Positions 1 through 7,941 of a DNA stretch of 64,000 nucleotides are shown one piece after another. Every line of letters starts with the position of its first letter. The stretch's first letter is position 1. The notes under the pieces are model-generated. The model did no database searches. It was not told where the DNA came from and saw nothing but the letters and a program-made list of their open reading frames with translations. The position numbers were made by a program, and so were the translations under genes. The DNA is from an uncultured Winogradskyella sp. (GTDB lineage: Bacteria > Bacteroidota > Bacteroidia > Flavobacteriales > Flavobacteriaceae), in the NCBI RefSeq assembly GCF_947498005.1, contig NZ_CANMIW010000001.1, positions 1 to 64,000 on the forward strand, written 5' to 3'.

Positions 1-81
1 TTCGGAATATTCACGGGTTCGTTAAAGTTTGCTAACTTAGTTGCTTAACCACGCAACTAACCATACACAAACACGTTAGCC
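1..81 (+). repeat. attC-like site A (right part only)
   Basis: This is the right half of the repeat that recurs at 761, 1356 and 2420. It contains the second inner hairpin (AGTTGC, loop, GCAACT), the block ATACACAAACAC and a terminal GTTAGCC box at 75-81. The left half lies outside the window. The sequence GTTAGCCATA (75-84) is exactly complementary to TATGGCTAAC at the end of the same cassette (758-767), as expected if the crossover point lies just after the G at 75. Confidence 0.7.
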
Positions 82-104
82 ATAATGTGAAACCAACGCC
101 ATAG

Positions 105-749
105 ATGATTATAATATTTCTGTTTTTAACCTTAATTATTGTGCTTTTCTATCCTATTATCGGATTTAAAATGTTCAAGTCTCTTAAGAAAAAGAATAAG
201 CCGAAATTTTATCGACTTTCTATCATATTATTAATTCTGATTTTGATTCCTGGCTTTTTCTGGAAATTACTACCTGGCTCTGACTTTTTTTGGCAACCTA
301 TAGAAAACGCTCAAGAAAAAAACTATAATCTTGAATTAACCGGATTTGAATATAATGATGGAGATTTGATATACGAATACGAAACTGAACGAGCTTTTAA
401 TGGAGATGGATATTCGATTTGGATTTATAAAATCGACGAAAAAACTGCCGAATATTTCAAAAACCCAAATGAAGAGTTTTTTATCAAATATCCAAAAACC
501 GATTTCAGAAATGATTGGGATTCTGAATTTTGGAAACGTACACCTTTTGACCAAAATGAACAGAAATTTTTAGACTTTGCACATAGCACTCTTGATGAAC
601 TGGATTTTGAATTAGAGGATTTACTCAACGAAAATGGAAATTATTATGCTTATGAATACTATATGCACAGTTTTGGAATTGGAAATATTGATTTTTACAT
701 AATCTGTCCGAATCGAAAGTTGATAGTTAAGATAAATAACAATACGTAA
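105..749 (+). CDS. Cassette 1 membrane-anchored hypothetical protein
   Basis: The 214-residue product starts with two hydrophobic segments (about residues 2-24 and 38-57), so it is probably anchored in the inner membrane with a C-terminal acidic, aromatic-rich domain on one side. I recognise no family. It is the only gene of the first repeat-bounded cassette, starts 24 bases inside the cassette and ends just before the next attC-like site. I see no clear promoter of its own, which fits a cassette gene read from a distant promoter. The function is unknown; such cassette genes are often accessory. Confidence 0.75.
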   Translation: MIIIFLFLTLIIVLFYPIIGFKMFKSLKKKNKPKFYRLSIILLILILIPGFFWKLLPGSDFFWQPIENAQEKNYNLELTGFEYNDGDLIYEYETERAFNGDGYSIWIYKIDEKTAEYFKNPNEEFFIKYPKTDFRNDWDSEFWKRTPFDQNEQKFLDFAHSTLDELDFELEDLLNENGNYYAYEYYMHSFGIGNIDFYIICPNRKLIVKINNNT

Positions 750-760
750 ATAAACACTAT

Positions 761-895
761 GGCTAACACCGTGTATAATTTATTGCTAGGTTCTTCCCTA
801 CTTGCGAAAATTCCTGCGGAATTTTCTCGGGTTCGTAAAAGTTTGCTAATTTAGTTGCTTAACCACGCAACTAACCATACACAAACACGTTGGCT
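761..895 (+). repeat. attC-like site B
   Basis: The outer boxes are GGCTAAC (761-767) and GTTGGCT (889-895), with GTGTAT (771-776) able to pair with ATACAC near the right end. Inside are a perfect hairpin GAAAATTCC-TGC-GGAATTTTC (806-826) and a second hairpin AGTTGC-loop-GCAACT (853-872). The left box matches the start of cassette 1, and the right box matches the end of cassette 2. The length (about 135) falls in the range of long attC sites such as the Vibrio superintegron repeats. Confidence 0.7.
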
Positions 896-898
896 TTA

Positions 899-1150
899 AT
901 GCCCAAAAAACCAGAAAACATGAAGAACATCAAAACTAATGTACAGAAACCACCATCAAAAAAGAAATTAATAATATTTACTCTTCTTTGGGTTATAAGT
1001 ACAATTTCTTTTCTACTATTAATGACTGATTTTTTCACGGAGTCACCATTTAAAAGTAGTTATATAGGGTTTTATATGTTATTGTTTGCTTCGACTATTG
1101 GAATTATTCTAATATATTCTAACTATCGCAAAGCTAAAGCAATTGAATAA
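899..1150 (+). CDS. Cassette 2 small membrane protein
   Basis: This encodes about 83 residues from the ATG at 899. An upstream TTG at 890 is in frame, but it lies in the recombination box and is unlikely to be the start. The product has a basic N-terminus of about 30 residues and then two hydrophobic helices (the first containing LWVISTISFLLLM, the second containing YMLLFASTIGIILIY), so it is a two-helix membrane protein. No family is recognised. It is the only gene of cassette 2; the remaining 205 bases of the cassette (1151-1355) hold no ORF that I can support. Confidence 0.6.
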   Translation: MPKKPENMKNIKTNVQKPPSKKKLIIFTLLWVISTISFLLLMTDFFTESPFKSSYIGFYMLLFASTIGIILIYSNYRKAKAIE

Positions 1151-1355
1151 ATAAAACAGCATTGGGAATTTTAGTTGGTTAGTGAAATTTATAAAATTTG
1201 TACTCAATATCTCTAAATCGAAATTGAAATATATGGCGAATTATTGCGAGTTTGTTGAATGAAAATCTTGCTAAATCTAAGAGATTGATTGTGGAATTAA
1301 AGATTGACAAAATAAGAAAGCTGAAAAAATTTTAAATCAGAAAAAAAGCACTAAA

Positions 1356-1488
1356 AGCCAACACCGTGTATAATTAATTGCTAGGTCACTGCCGACTTAC
1401 GAAAATTCCGCTGGAATTTTCTATCCGTGATTTATTTGCTAACTTAGTTGCTTAACCACGCAACTAACCATACACAATCACGTTAGGC
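1356..1488 (+). repeat. attC-like site C
   Basis: The outer boxes are AGCCAAC (1356-1362) and GTTAGGC (1482-1488). The right box fits the integron core consensus GTTRRRY exactly. Inner hairpins are GAAAATTCC-GCT-GGAATTTTC (1401-1421) and AGTTGC-loop-GCAACT (1446-1465). AAAGCCAAC at 1354-1362 is the exact reverse complement of the first bases of cassette 2 (889-897), while GTTAGGCAAC (1482-1491) matches the far end of cassette 3. Confidence 0.7.
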
Positions 1489-1524
1489 AACATTAAAACT
1501 CAACCGCAAAAGAAAACACATAAT

Positions 1525-2412
1525 TTGAAAAAAATCTCATTTTTACTTTTTTTAATTAGCATTAACTTAATTAATTCACAAACTATAAATGGAACCGTAA
1601 AAGATTCAGTTACTGGAGAAAATGTAGCTTTTGCCAATATAGTTCTGAAAAATGGAAAAGGAACATATTCAAATGAATTTGGAGGGTTTGAATTAGAAAT
1701 AAAAAATTTTACTACGGATACTTTAAAAATTTCTAACCTTGGTTATGAATCAAAAATTTTGCCTCTAATTAATCTAAAAAAAGCAATAAAATTTGAGATA
1801 TTATTAAAACCGAGAGTTGAAAATTTAGATGAAGTCTTAATATCAAGCAAAAAAATAAAATATACTGATAAAAAATTATTAGGAGACAAAAAAGAGGGAA
1901 ATATTGGAGTTACTTCTTTAATTGGCTACGAAACTGCAATTTTTATAGATAATCCAAAAAATATAAAAGGAAAGCTAAAGCGAATCTACATTGATTTAAA
2001 GAAAAGAAAAAACGCTGAATATATAGCCACTTTAAATATAAAAATCTACGAGTTAGACTCAATTAATAACAAACCACGAAAATTGTTACACAACAAGAAC
2101 CTTTATGTCAAACCAAAAAATAAGAAATATCGTTTATGGATAGATGTAAAGGATTTTGATATAAATTTTCCGATAAACGGAGTTTTTATAGGAATAGAAA
2201 TGGTTAACACTTTTGGTAAAGTAAAAAAATATGCTCGTTTCGGTCCAATGTTTAGATACACAATTAACAAAGATAAAAACGCCAGAACTTGGTCTAATTA
2301 TCATAATTCAGGTTGGAAAGGTAGCTCAATAGAACATAAAAAATTCAAACGAACTAAAACTGGAATTTCAAATCCTATGGTTGGAATAGAAGTATTATAT
2401 CCTAAAGAATAA
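1525..2412 (+). CDS. Cassette 3 secreted protein with CarboxypepD_reg-like domain
   Basis: The TTG start at 1525 gives a clean Sec signal peptide (about residues 1-18, ending in INSQ). Residues 19-95 look like the carboxypeptidase-regulatory-like beta-sandwich (TINGTVKDSVTGENVAFANI, an FGGFEL turn, then LDEVLIS), the plug-proximal domain found on TonB receptors and on stand-alone Bacteroidota envelope proteins. The remaining 200 residues are basic and beta-rich with no recognised family and no TonB barrel. It is the sole gene of cassette 3 (about 1062 bp). The location is probably periplasmic or outer membrane; the function is unknown. Confidence 0.75.
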   Translation: MKKISFLLFLISINLINSQTINGTVKDSVTGENVAFANIVLKNGKGTYSNEFGGFELEIKNFTTDTLKISNLGYESKILPLINLKKAIKFEILLKPRVENLDEVLISSKKIKYTDKKLLGDKKEGNIGVTSLIGYETAIFIDNPKNIKGKLKRIYIDLKKRKNAEYIATLNIKIYELDSINNKPRKLLHNKNLYVKPKNKKYRLWIDVKDFDINFPINGVFIGIEMVNTFGKVKKYARFGPMFRYTINKDKNARTWSNYHNSGWKGSSIEHKKFKRTKTGISNPMVGIEVLYPKE

Positions 2413-2419
2413 TAACGTT

Positions 2420-2550
2420 GCCTAACACCGTATAAAATTAATGGCTAGTTCTCGCCTACTTACGAAAATCCTCACGGATTTTCTATTCGGTTTGTATTTA
2501 CTAAATTAATTGCTGAAACACGCAACTAACCATACACAAACACGTTATGC
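2420..2550 (+). repeat. attC-like site D
   Basis: The outer boxes are GCCTAAC (2420-2426) and GTTATGC (2544-2550). The first inner hairpin is GAAAATCC-TCAC-GGATTTTC (2464-2483): one base pair shorter than in sites B and C, but still perfectly paired, which is a compensated change. GTTGCCTAAC (2417-2426) is the exact reverse complement of the start of cassette 3 (1482-1491). The second inner hairpin is retained in weaker form. Confidence 0.7.
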
Positions 2551-2569
2551 AACATACGAGAGAAACATT

Positions 2570-3025
2570 ATGAGTAGAATTTCAAAATCGGACATTTTAT
2601 ATTTATTTGACGAATTATGGCCATTAATGCCATACGCTCAAGACCATAAACGAAATTGTTTGGAGCAATTAAAACCGATTGAGAATTATTTTGCTAAATA
2701 CTCGCTAAAAGAAAATCATGACGAATTGTTAATCGGACTTGATTCGTTAGACGGAATTGGATTGACGATTGCGAGTGGATTAATTTGGTCTGCACACAGG
2801 AAAGACAGAGTGCCTTTTGACAAGTATACTATGACTTATGCACTCGAATTAAAATTATTGCGAACGGAAAAAATATCTAATGATTATATTGAGGTTTCCG
2901 AAATTATAAAAGAATACTGTGACGGAATGGAATTTGAAGATGGGAGCGAATACGAAATTGAAAATTTTGTTAGAGACGCTATGATAGAAATGGAAGACAA
3001 AGATTATTTGATAGAACCGAAGTAA
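2570..3025 (+). CDS. Cassette 4 hypothetical protein with HhH-like segment
   Basis: I start this at the ATG at 2570 (151 residues); the longer in-frame version would begin inside the attC-like site. It is a soluble, acidic protein. Its middle (LDGIGLTIASGLIWSAHRKD) resembles a helix-hairpin-helix turn as found in DNA-repair glycosylases, followed by VPFDKYTM, which recalls the residues after that motif. This is suggestive only; I cannot see catalytic residues. It fills cassette 4 with little spare sequence. Confidence 0.7.
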   Translation: MSRISKSDILYLFDELWPLMPYAQDHKRNCLEQLKPIENYFAKYSLKENHDELLIGLDSLDGIGLTIASGLIWSAHRKDRVPFDKYTMTYALELKLLRTEKISNDYIEVSEIIKEYCDGMEFEDGSEYEIENFVRDAMIEMEDKDYLIEPK

Positions 3026-3040
3026 TACTTAAAGTACGTT

Positions 3041-3170
3041 GCACAACACCATATAAAATTAATTACTTCTACTAGCCTACTTACAAAAATCCATATCAAC
3101 CTTCTATTTCAATTGTATTTACTAAATTAGTGGCTAAAACAAGCTATTAATCAAACCTATTATTGACACA
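3041..3170 (+). repeat. attC-like site E, degenerate
   Basis: The left box GCACAAC (3041-3047) follows GTTG and pairs with the start of cassette 4 with two transitions (GTTATGCAACAT against GTTGTGCAACGT). The internal blocks are recognisable but eroded: the first hairpin is lost and the right box GTTRRRY is not present. This looks like the decayed outer end of the cassette array. Confidence 0.5.
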
Positions 3171-3188
3171 ACCAAATTTAATTAAGAA

Positions 3189-3320
3189 ATGAAAAAACTA
3201 TTATTTATGATATTTATGACATCAATTATTTTATCATGTGATGAAGAGCCTTGCACAAAAACCATAGATACCTTTGATGGTCCTCAAGAAATAGAAGTTG
3301 ACTGCGCATTTGCTGATTAA
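3189..3320 (+). CDS. Small lipoprotein, 43 residues
   Basis: The ATG at 3189 opens a 43-residue ORF with a lipoprotein signal (MKKLLFMIFMTSIILSC, lipobox ILSC) and a short acidic mature part with three further cysteines. It ends 10 bases before the next gene and is probably cotranscribed with it. Such tiny lipoproteins are common in Flavobacteriaceae. The function is unknown. Confidence 0.6.
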   Translation: MKKLLFMIFMTSIILSCDEEPCTKTIDTFDGPQEIEVDCAFAD

Positions 3321-3330
3321 ATTTTAAACA

Positions 3331-3963
3331 ATGAAAAACATTTTTATAGTATTATTTATCGTCTTTGCTATCACTGTTTCATATTCACAAGATAAAATCA
3401 CTATTCAATTTACCGATAGTACCGAAATAAAAGGTTATGGCAGAATTAAGTTGAATGGTAATATTCTTTACAGAAAGGAAAAAAAATCTGAAAAAGAGAT
3501 CTATAGTTATAAGACTGAAAAAAAAGTCAAAAAAGTGACAATTCATTATGACGATTATGATAAAAGTTATGAGTATAAATTCACTTATTTCGATGGCATG
3601 AAACATCATAAACTATTAGAAATTTATAAAGCTGGCAAGGTTAATCTCTATATAAAAAACACAACTACAAATACAAATGCAATAGCAACAGGAGGTTTTG
3701 GAATGACTTATACAACTACTAGTTATTACATTTCAAAAAAAGATAATGATACAATTATAGACCTAAGACAAGGTAATACGTACTCAAATAGATTTAGAAA
3801 AAAAATTGCACCAAAATTTTTTAATGATTGTACGGATTTAATAGACAAAATTAATACTCGAGATTTTTTTAACCGTTATGGAATTGGATCTGTTGTGGAC
3901 TATTATAATGAAAAGTGTGAATCAAAACAGAAAGTAAAAACACGTGAGACCACAGAAGACTAA
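3331..3963 (+). CDS. Secreted hypothetical protein, 210 residues
   Basis: It begins with a Sec signal peptide (MKNIFIVLFIVFAITVSYSQ, cleavage near residue 19). The mature part is Lys- and Tyr-rich with predicted strands and a Gly/Thr-rich patch (GGFGMTYTTTSY) in the middle. I recognise no family. It lies between a small lipoprotein and a membrane protein, all on the + strand with gaps of about 10 bases, so it probably belongs to a short envelope operon. Confidence 0.75.
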   Translation: MKNIFIVLFIVFAITVSYSQDKITIQFTDSTEIKGYGRIKLNGNILYRKEKKSEKEIYSYKTEKKVKKVTIHYDDYDKSYEYKFTYFDGMKHHKLLEIYKAGKVNLYIKNTTTNTNAIATGGFGMTYTTTSYYISKKDNDTIIDLRQGNTYSNRFRKKIAPKFFNDCTDLIDKINTRDFFNRYGIGSVVDYYNEKCESKQKVKTRETTED

Positions 3964-3975
3964 AACCAAAAAATA

Positions 3976-4497
3976 ATGACCAACCGAGTTTTATCAGCAC
4001 TTACAATTAGAATAGCAGGACTATATTTATTCACTAAGATTTTTGATCATTTTGGGTCTTATTTCCTCTCAATTTATGGCGCTTTGATAATGGCACAATT
4101 CGATGAATTATTAACTGAACCAATTGATAAGTTATATTTTACAGGAGCGTTTATGACAATAGCCAACATTACTGTTTCACTATTTCTTTTTATAAAAGCA
4201 GAATGGATTGCTGAAAAACTAATTAAATCAGAAGAAGAAATAAAAACGGAACTCACCCCTAAATCTTTAACCAAAGTGATTCTATTAACTGTTGGTGTTA
4301 CTTGGTTGGCACAATTAATCTACCTCATCCCAGAATTCATTGATTACTGTTTTAAATTTATATCTGTAATGAACGGTAACGAAGATTTAGAATTACCAGA
4401 TTTTGCATTTCCTAAGTATATTCTAAAAACTATACTGACATTAATTATAATATTCCGGATTGAAAAAATATCGAATTGGATTTTAAAGAAAATGTAA
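3976..4497 (+). CDS. Multi-spanning membrane protein, unknown family
   Basis: The 173-residue product has about four hydrophobic segments (around residues 8-35, 55-75, 100-120 and 145-165), so it is an inner-membrane protein. It follows the secreted protein by 12 bases, and the next coding start (4530) is 32 bases downstream. No family is recognised and no catalytic motif is visible. Confidence 0.75.
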   Translation: MTNRVLSALTIRIAGLYLFTKIFDHFGSYFLSIYGALIMAQFDELLTEPIDKLYFTGAFMTIANITVSLFLFIKAEWIAEKLIKSEEEIKTELTPKSLTKVILLTVGVTWLAQLIYLIPEFIDYCFKFISVMNGNEDLELPDFAFPKYILKTILTLIIIFRIEKISNWILKKM

Positions 4498-4529
4498 AAA
4501 CACTTTACAACCATTTTAAACGCACATTA

Positions 4530-5426
4530 ATGAACAAAATAATTATAGGAACATTATTGGTTTTTTTAATGCTGTCTTGTCAAAAAAAGGAAGCATATAA
4601 CTATATCAAAAATTACTATCAAGATGTTTATTTAGCAGAAGAAGCTTACTACAAAAAAGATTATAAAAAGGTTGTTGAAATAATGTCCACTGTAGAAAAT
4701 AAGTGCGAACTTATTAACCAAAGTATGATTTACGAAATTGAAAAATATGCTGAATCCACTGCTCATATCGGAAAAAACGAAAAAACTTTTGAACTCATCA
4801 GAAAATTAATTTTAAAAGGTTATGAATTAGATGATTTTAAAACCAATGCGGCTTTTCAAAATATCATTAACACAACCCAATGGCATGATGTAGAAAAAGA
4901 ATTTGATTTGTTACACACACAATACCTTAATTCTATCAACCTAGAATTGAGAAAAAAAGTAAGTGAAATGACAAGAATTGACCAACTATATAGACAAAGA
5001 GGTCAATATAATCAACAAAAGTGTGACAGTATTGATACTATAAATGAAATAGAATTAAAACAAATTATCGCAACCTATGGTTATCCTGATGACAAAGTTA
5101 TTGGAGGATATAAAATAGACCAGAAAAGTGTAAATCCAATGATTTTACTGTTTCATTTTGATGATTTCGATTATTGGACAAAGACGCTTAAAGAATTAAT
5201 TAAAACAGGTCAAGCACCACCAAATAGCCTCGGAAACTTTGTGGATAGTTATCAAAGACGTGTGCCAGAAGAAAAAAAATTCATCTATGGAATTTATGAT
5301 AATTCAGGAGAAGAAGATATTATAGAATTTGATAAACTCGATGATAGAAGAATTTCAATTGGACTTCCACCTATGAAATTAATGAAGAGTATTGATAGTT
5401 TAAAAAGACGACATTATGGATTTTAG
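4530..5426 (+). CDS. Lipoprotein, about 298 residues
   Basis: I choose the ATG at 4530 because it gives a textbook lipoprotein signal (MNKIIIGTLLVFLMLSC, lipobox LMLSC); the frame is open 54 bases further upstream without a signal. The mature protein is helical and charged, without a recognised domain; the early part (YYKKDYKKVVEIMSTV) may be TPR-like. The last third is rich in Lys and Asp. It is the last larger gene of the 3189-5659 cluster. Confidence 0.75.
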   Translation: MNKIIIGTLLVFLMLSCQKKEAYNYIKNYYQDVYLAEEAYYKKDYKKVVEIMSTVENKCELINQSMIYEIEKYAESTAHIGKNEKTFELIRKLILKGYELDDFKTNAAFQNIINTTQWHDVEKEFDLLHTQYLNSINLELRKKVSEMTRIDQLYRQRGQYNQQKCDSIDTINEIELKQIIATYGYPDDKVIGGYKIDQKSVNPMILLFHFDDFDYWTKTLKELIKTGQAPPNSLGNFVDSYQRRVPEEKKFIYGIYDNSGEEDIIEFDKLDDRRISIGLPPMKLMKSIDSLKRRHYGF

Positions 5427-5485
5427 AATAAATAAACTCTTGAAACTAAAAAATCGATTTAAGTTCATGATATAAAACCAAACAA

Positions 5486-5659
5486 ATGGAAAACTTTTTT
5501 GTCATAATTTTATTTTGTTGCCTTTTATATATGGTGTTTAGCCATATAAAAATTCTATACTACAGAAAGATAAAATCTTTTGATGATGAAATTGAAGCCT
5601 TCCTGAAATCAAACAATCAAGAATTTATTGAAAAAAGAAGACCGAATAATGACGACTAG
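5486..5659 (+). CDS. Small single-helix membrane protein, 57 residues
   Basis: The ATG at 5486 opens a 57-residue ORF with one strong hydrophobic helix (residues 4-20) and a charged tail ending in RRPNNDD. It lies in line with the upstream cluster. The composition is protein-like, but no family is recognised, so this is a moderate call. Confidence 0.45.
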   Translation: MENFFVIILFCCLLYMVFSHIKILYYRKIKSFDDEIEAFLKSNNQEFIEKRRPNNDD

Positions 5660-5707
5660 AAAAATAGTGCATTTAAAAAACCTGCTAATGTTGAAGTACG
5701 ATTTTTT

Positions 5708-5959
5708 ATGTTTCAGGTCAATGGTTCACCAGCAACTTGGACAGAAATAAAACACAGAGTTGTAGTTGCAAAAAACCAAAACCACAAACAGTGCTATTGG
5801 TTAGAAATTAAAACAACATATTTAAAAAAAAAAACTGAAATTCACCATCATGGATTCTACATCAAAAAACTAGACCAAATAAAAACTAAAAAGCAAATTT
5901 ATTTTAGTCATTACTTGTTCCCTAATGTCTTCATTAGACTAATTCTTTTTGTATATTGA
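5708..5959 (+). CDS. Doubtful ORF or gene remnant
   Basis: This is an 83-residue open frame. The same frame is open upstream of the ATG, and the opening stretch (VEVRFFMFQVNGSPATWTEI) looks like real protein. The second half is Lys-rich and low in complexity, as in chance ORFs. It may be the remains of a longer gene. No function can be given. Confidence 0.2.
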   Translation: MFQVNGSPATWTEIKHRVVVAKNQNHKQCYWLEIKTTYLKKKTEIHHHGFYIKKLDQIKTKKQIYFSHYLFPNVFIRLILFVY

Positions 5960-5978
5960 AATCGTTAAACAACAAATT

Positions 5979-7163
5979 ATGATATTAAATAACGGAAAAT
6001 TTTCTAAAAAATTAATAACTAAATTTCGCACACCATTTTATCTACTATTGGCTTTTATACTGTTTTGTAGTCATGATCTGTTTATAAAAATGGAATCCTA
6101 TTTTTTACAACCCAATCAAGAAACCACACTAAGTTTATACAACGGAACTTTTGAGAGTAGTGAAAATACCATAACACGCGATCGCATTTTAGATGCCTCT
6201 ATTGTAGCTCACGGTAAACGTACTGCAATAGATTCAGCGTCATGGAAAGATCAAGACACAACCCTAACGCAATTAACATTTAATGTCGGTAAACCTGGTA
6301 CATACGTTGCAGGTGTTTCTACTAAGGATAGAAATATAGAATTAACTGCAGAAAAATTCAATGCCTACTTAAAAAGTGATGGCGTATTTGATATGTTGAA
6401 AAAACGAACTAATGATAGTTTATTAGATCAAGACGCTGTTGAAAATTATCAAAAGCACGTAAAAGCCATATATCAAGTTGGAGATATTAAAAGTAATGAC
6501 TGGAAAACCATTTTGGGTTACCCAATTGAGTTTGTACCACAAGCAAATCCTTATGAAAAGCATAGTGGCGAAAAATTAGATTTACTGTTACTACTCGATG
6601 GTGAGCCACTGACTAACCAACTCGTTTTTGCAAATTATGTTAAAGATAATCATACACACAAACATAGCGATGAAGGTAAAGCACATAAGCATGAAGGAGA
6701 AAGCCATGAGCATGAGCATGCTAATAATACCAATGAGCATTCGCACAACGACAGCCACAACCATGAGAGCGATGGAGAACATCACAGCCATGAAGATGCA
6801 ACTACCTCTGATAGTCATAGCCACGCACATGACGATTCTGAAAAAGAGCATTCGCACACTAATGGTCAACAATTACAAACTAATGATAAGGGTATTGTTA
6901 CAGTAGACTTGCCAGAAGATGGTACTTACTATGTACGCACTATTAGTATGAAAAATGTTATTGATAGCGATACACTAACTCATAAATCTAAATGGGCAAC
7001 ACTTACTTTTGGTGTTAGCCACTCTCACGATCCTAATTCTAAAACAGATAGTCACAGTCACGATCATGAAGATGAGAATGGATTACCAATATGGGTTTTC
7101 ATTTTAGCTAGTGTTTTTATTGTCGCCATTTTATTTTTAATCTTTAGAAAAAAAGAGTCATAA
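5979..7163 (+). CDS. DUF4198/NikM-like protein with long His-rich insert
   Basis: I start at the ATG at 5979 (394 residues). There is a hydrophobic N-terminal segment (about residues 17-33), an extracytoplasmic domain resembling DUF4198/NikM-like proteins, a His-Asp-Glu-rich stretch at about residues 224-296, a second short HSHDH patch near 350, and a C-terminal helix (LPIWVFILASVFIVAILFLI) followed by basic residues. The topology suggests a membrane-tethered periplasmic protein that binds metal through histidines. Its stop overlaps the start of the HupE/UreJ gene by one base, so the two are translationally coupled. Which metal it handles (Ni, Co, Zn or Cu) cannot be read from the sequence. 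Confidence 0.8.
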   Translation: MILNNGKFSKKLITKFRTPFYLLLAFILFCSHDLFIKMESYFLQPNQETTLSLYNGTFESSENTITRDRILDASIVAHGKRTAIDSASWKDQDTTLTQLTFNVGKPGTYVAGVSTKDRNIELTAEKFNAYLKSDGVFDMLKKRTNDSLLDQDAVENYQKHVKAIYQVGDIKSNDWKTILGYPIEFVPQANPYEKHSGEKLDLLLLLDGEPLTNQLVFANYVKDNHTHKHSDEGKAHKHEGESHEHEHANNTNEHSHNDSHNHESDGEHHSHEDATTSDSHSHAHDDSEKEHSHTNGQQLQTNDKGIVTVDLPEDGTYYVRTISMKNVIDSDTLTHKSKWATLTFGVSHSHDPNSKTDSHSHDHEDENGLPIWVFILASVFIVAILFLIFRKKES

Positions 7164-7840
7164 TGGCAATTAATTTCAAACGGTCATTAACTGTTACATT
7201 ATTAATGATTCCGGTTTTAGGCATCGCTCATGGTGTCACTGATGCTGACCAAGAGCTTTTGCTACAAGGCGGATTATGGGCTTACATTAGAGTTGGTGCA
7301 ACTCATATGCTAACAGGTTATGACCACCTTCTGTTTTTAGCTGGTGTTGTATTTTACTTAAAGAATTTTAAAGACATTCTTAAATTTATTAGTGTTTTTA
7401 CAATAGGCCATTGTATCACATTAATTGGCGCAACATATGCTGGTATTACCGCCAATGATCATTTAATTGATGCTGTGATTGCATTAAGTGTTTTATATAA
7501 AGGTTTTGAAAACTTAAATGACTTTAAAAAACTAAATATTAATGTTCCTAATTTATTATTAATGGTTGGTATTTTTGGGTTAATCCATGGGTTTGGATTG
7601 TCTACTAAACTGCAGTCATTTGATTTAGGTACTGATCAATTATTAGCAAAGATTTTGTGTTTCAATTTAGGTGTAGAAATAGGGCAAATATTAGCATTAA
7701 TCCCTATTGTATTCTTAATTACACTTGCCAGAAAAAGCAATCAGTTTTCTGCTTTTTATAAAGCGGTTAATTGGTATTTAATTTTAGCAGGTGTTGCGTT
7801 ATTTATCTATCAAATGTATGGCTACTTTTCTAGTCATTAG
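7163..7840 (+). CDS. HupE/UreJ family permease
   Basis: This 225-residue protein has an N-terminal signal-like helix, then GATHMLTGYDHLLFLAGVV, the characteristic HupE/UreJ segment with the conserved H...D-H residues, and further helices with FTIGHCITL and GLIHGFGLS. Members of the family are nickel or cobalt permeases or accessory proteins of metal uptake. It overlaps the His-rich gene by one base, so they probably act as a pair. No urease or hydrogenase genes are visible in the window. Confidence 0.85.
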   Translation: MAINFKRSLTVTLLMIPVLGIAHGVTDADQELLLQGGLWAYIRVGATHMLTGYDHLLFLAGVVFYLKNFKDILKFISVFTIGHCITLIGATYAGITANDHLIDAVIALSVLYKGFENLNDFKKLNINVPNLLLMVGIFGLIHGFGLSTKLQSFDLGTDQLLAKILCFNLGVEIGQILALIPIVFLITLARKSNQFSAFYKAVNWYLILAGVALFIYQMYGYFSSH

Positions 7841-7941
7841 CATAATGTATTGATATTGAAACCTTATTGATTAACTAACTTAAATGCAAATAAACAAAAG
7901 CGTACGCTTATAAAACATTCAACTATGCAATACTACTAACA

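Noticed and set aside
1..3170. Repeats at the left edge as a CRISPR array
   Set aside because: Repeat units are about 130 bp with gene-sized intervals of 460-930 bases, not 30-bp repeats with 30-bp spacers.
1..3170. Repeats as insertion-sequence ends
   Set aside because: No transposase, no target-site duplications, and the end sequences change from unit to unit.
6591..6906. Open frames opposite and overlapping the His-rich region
   Set aside because: They are a by-product of the repetitive CAT/CAC codons and have no protein-like features.
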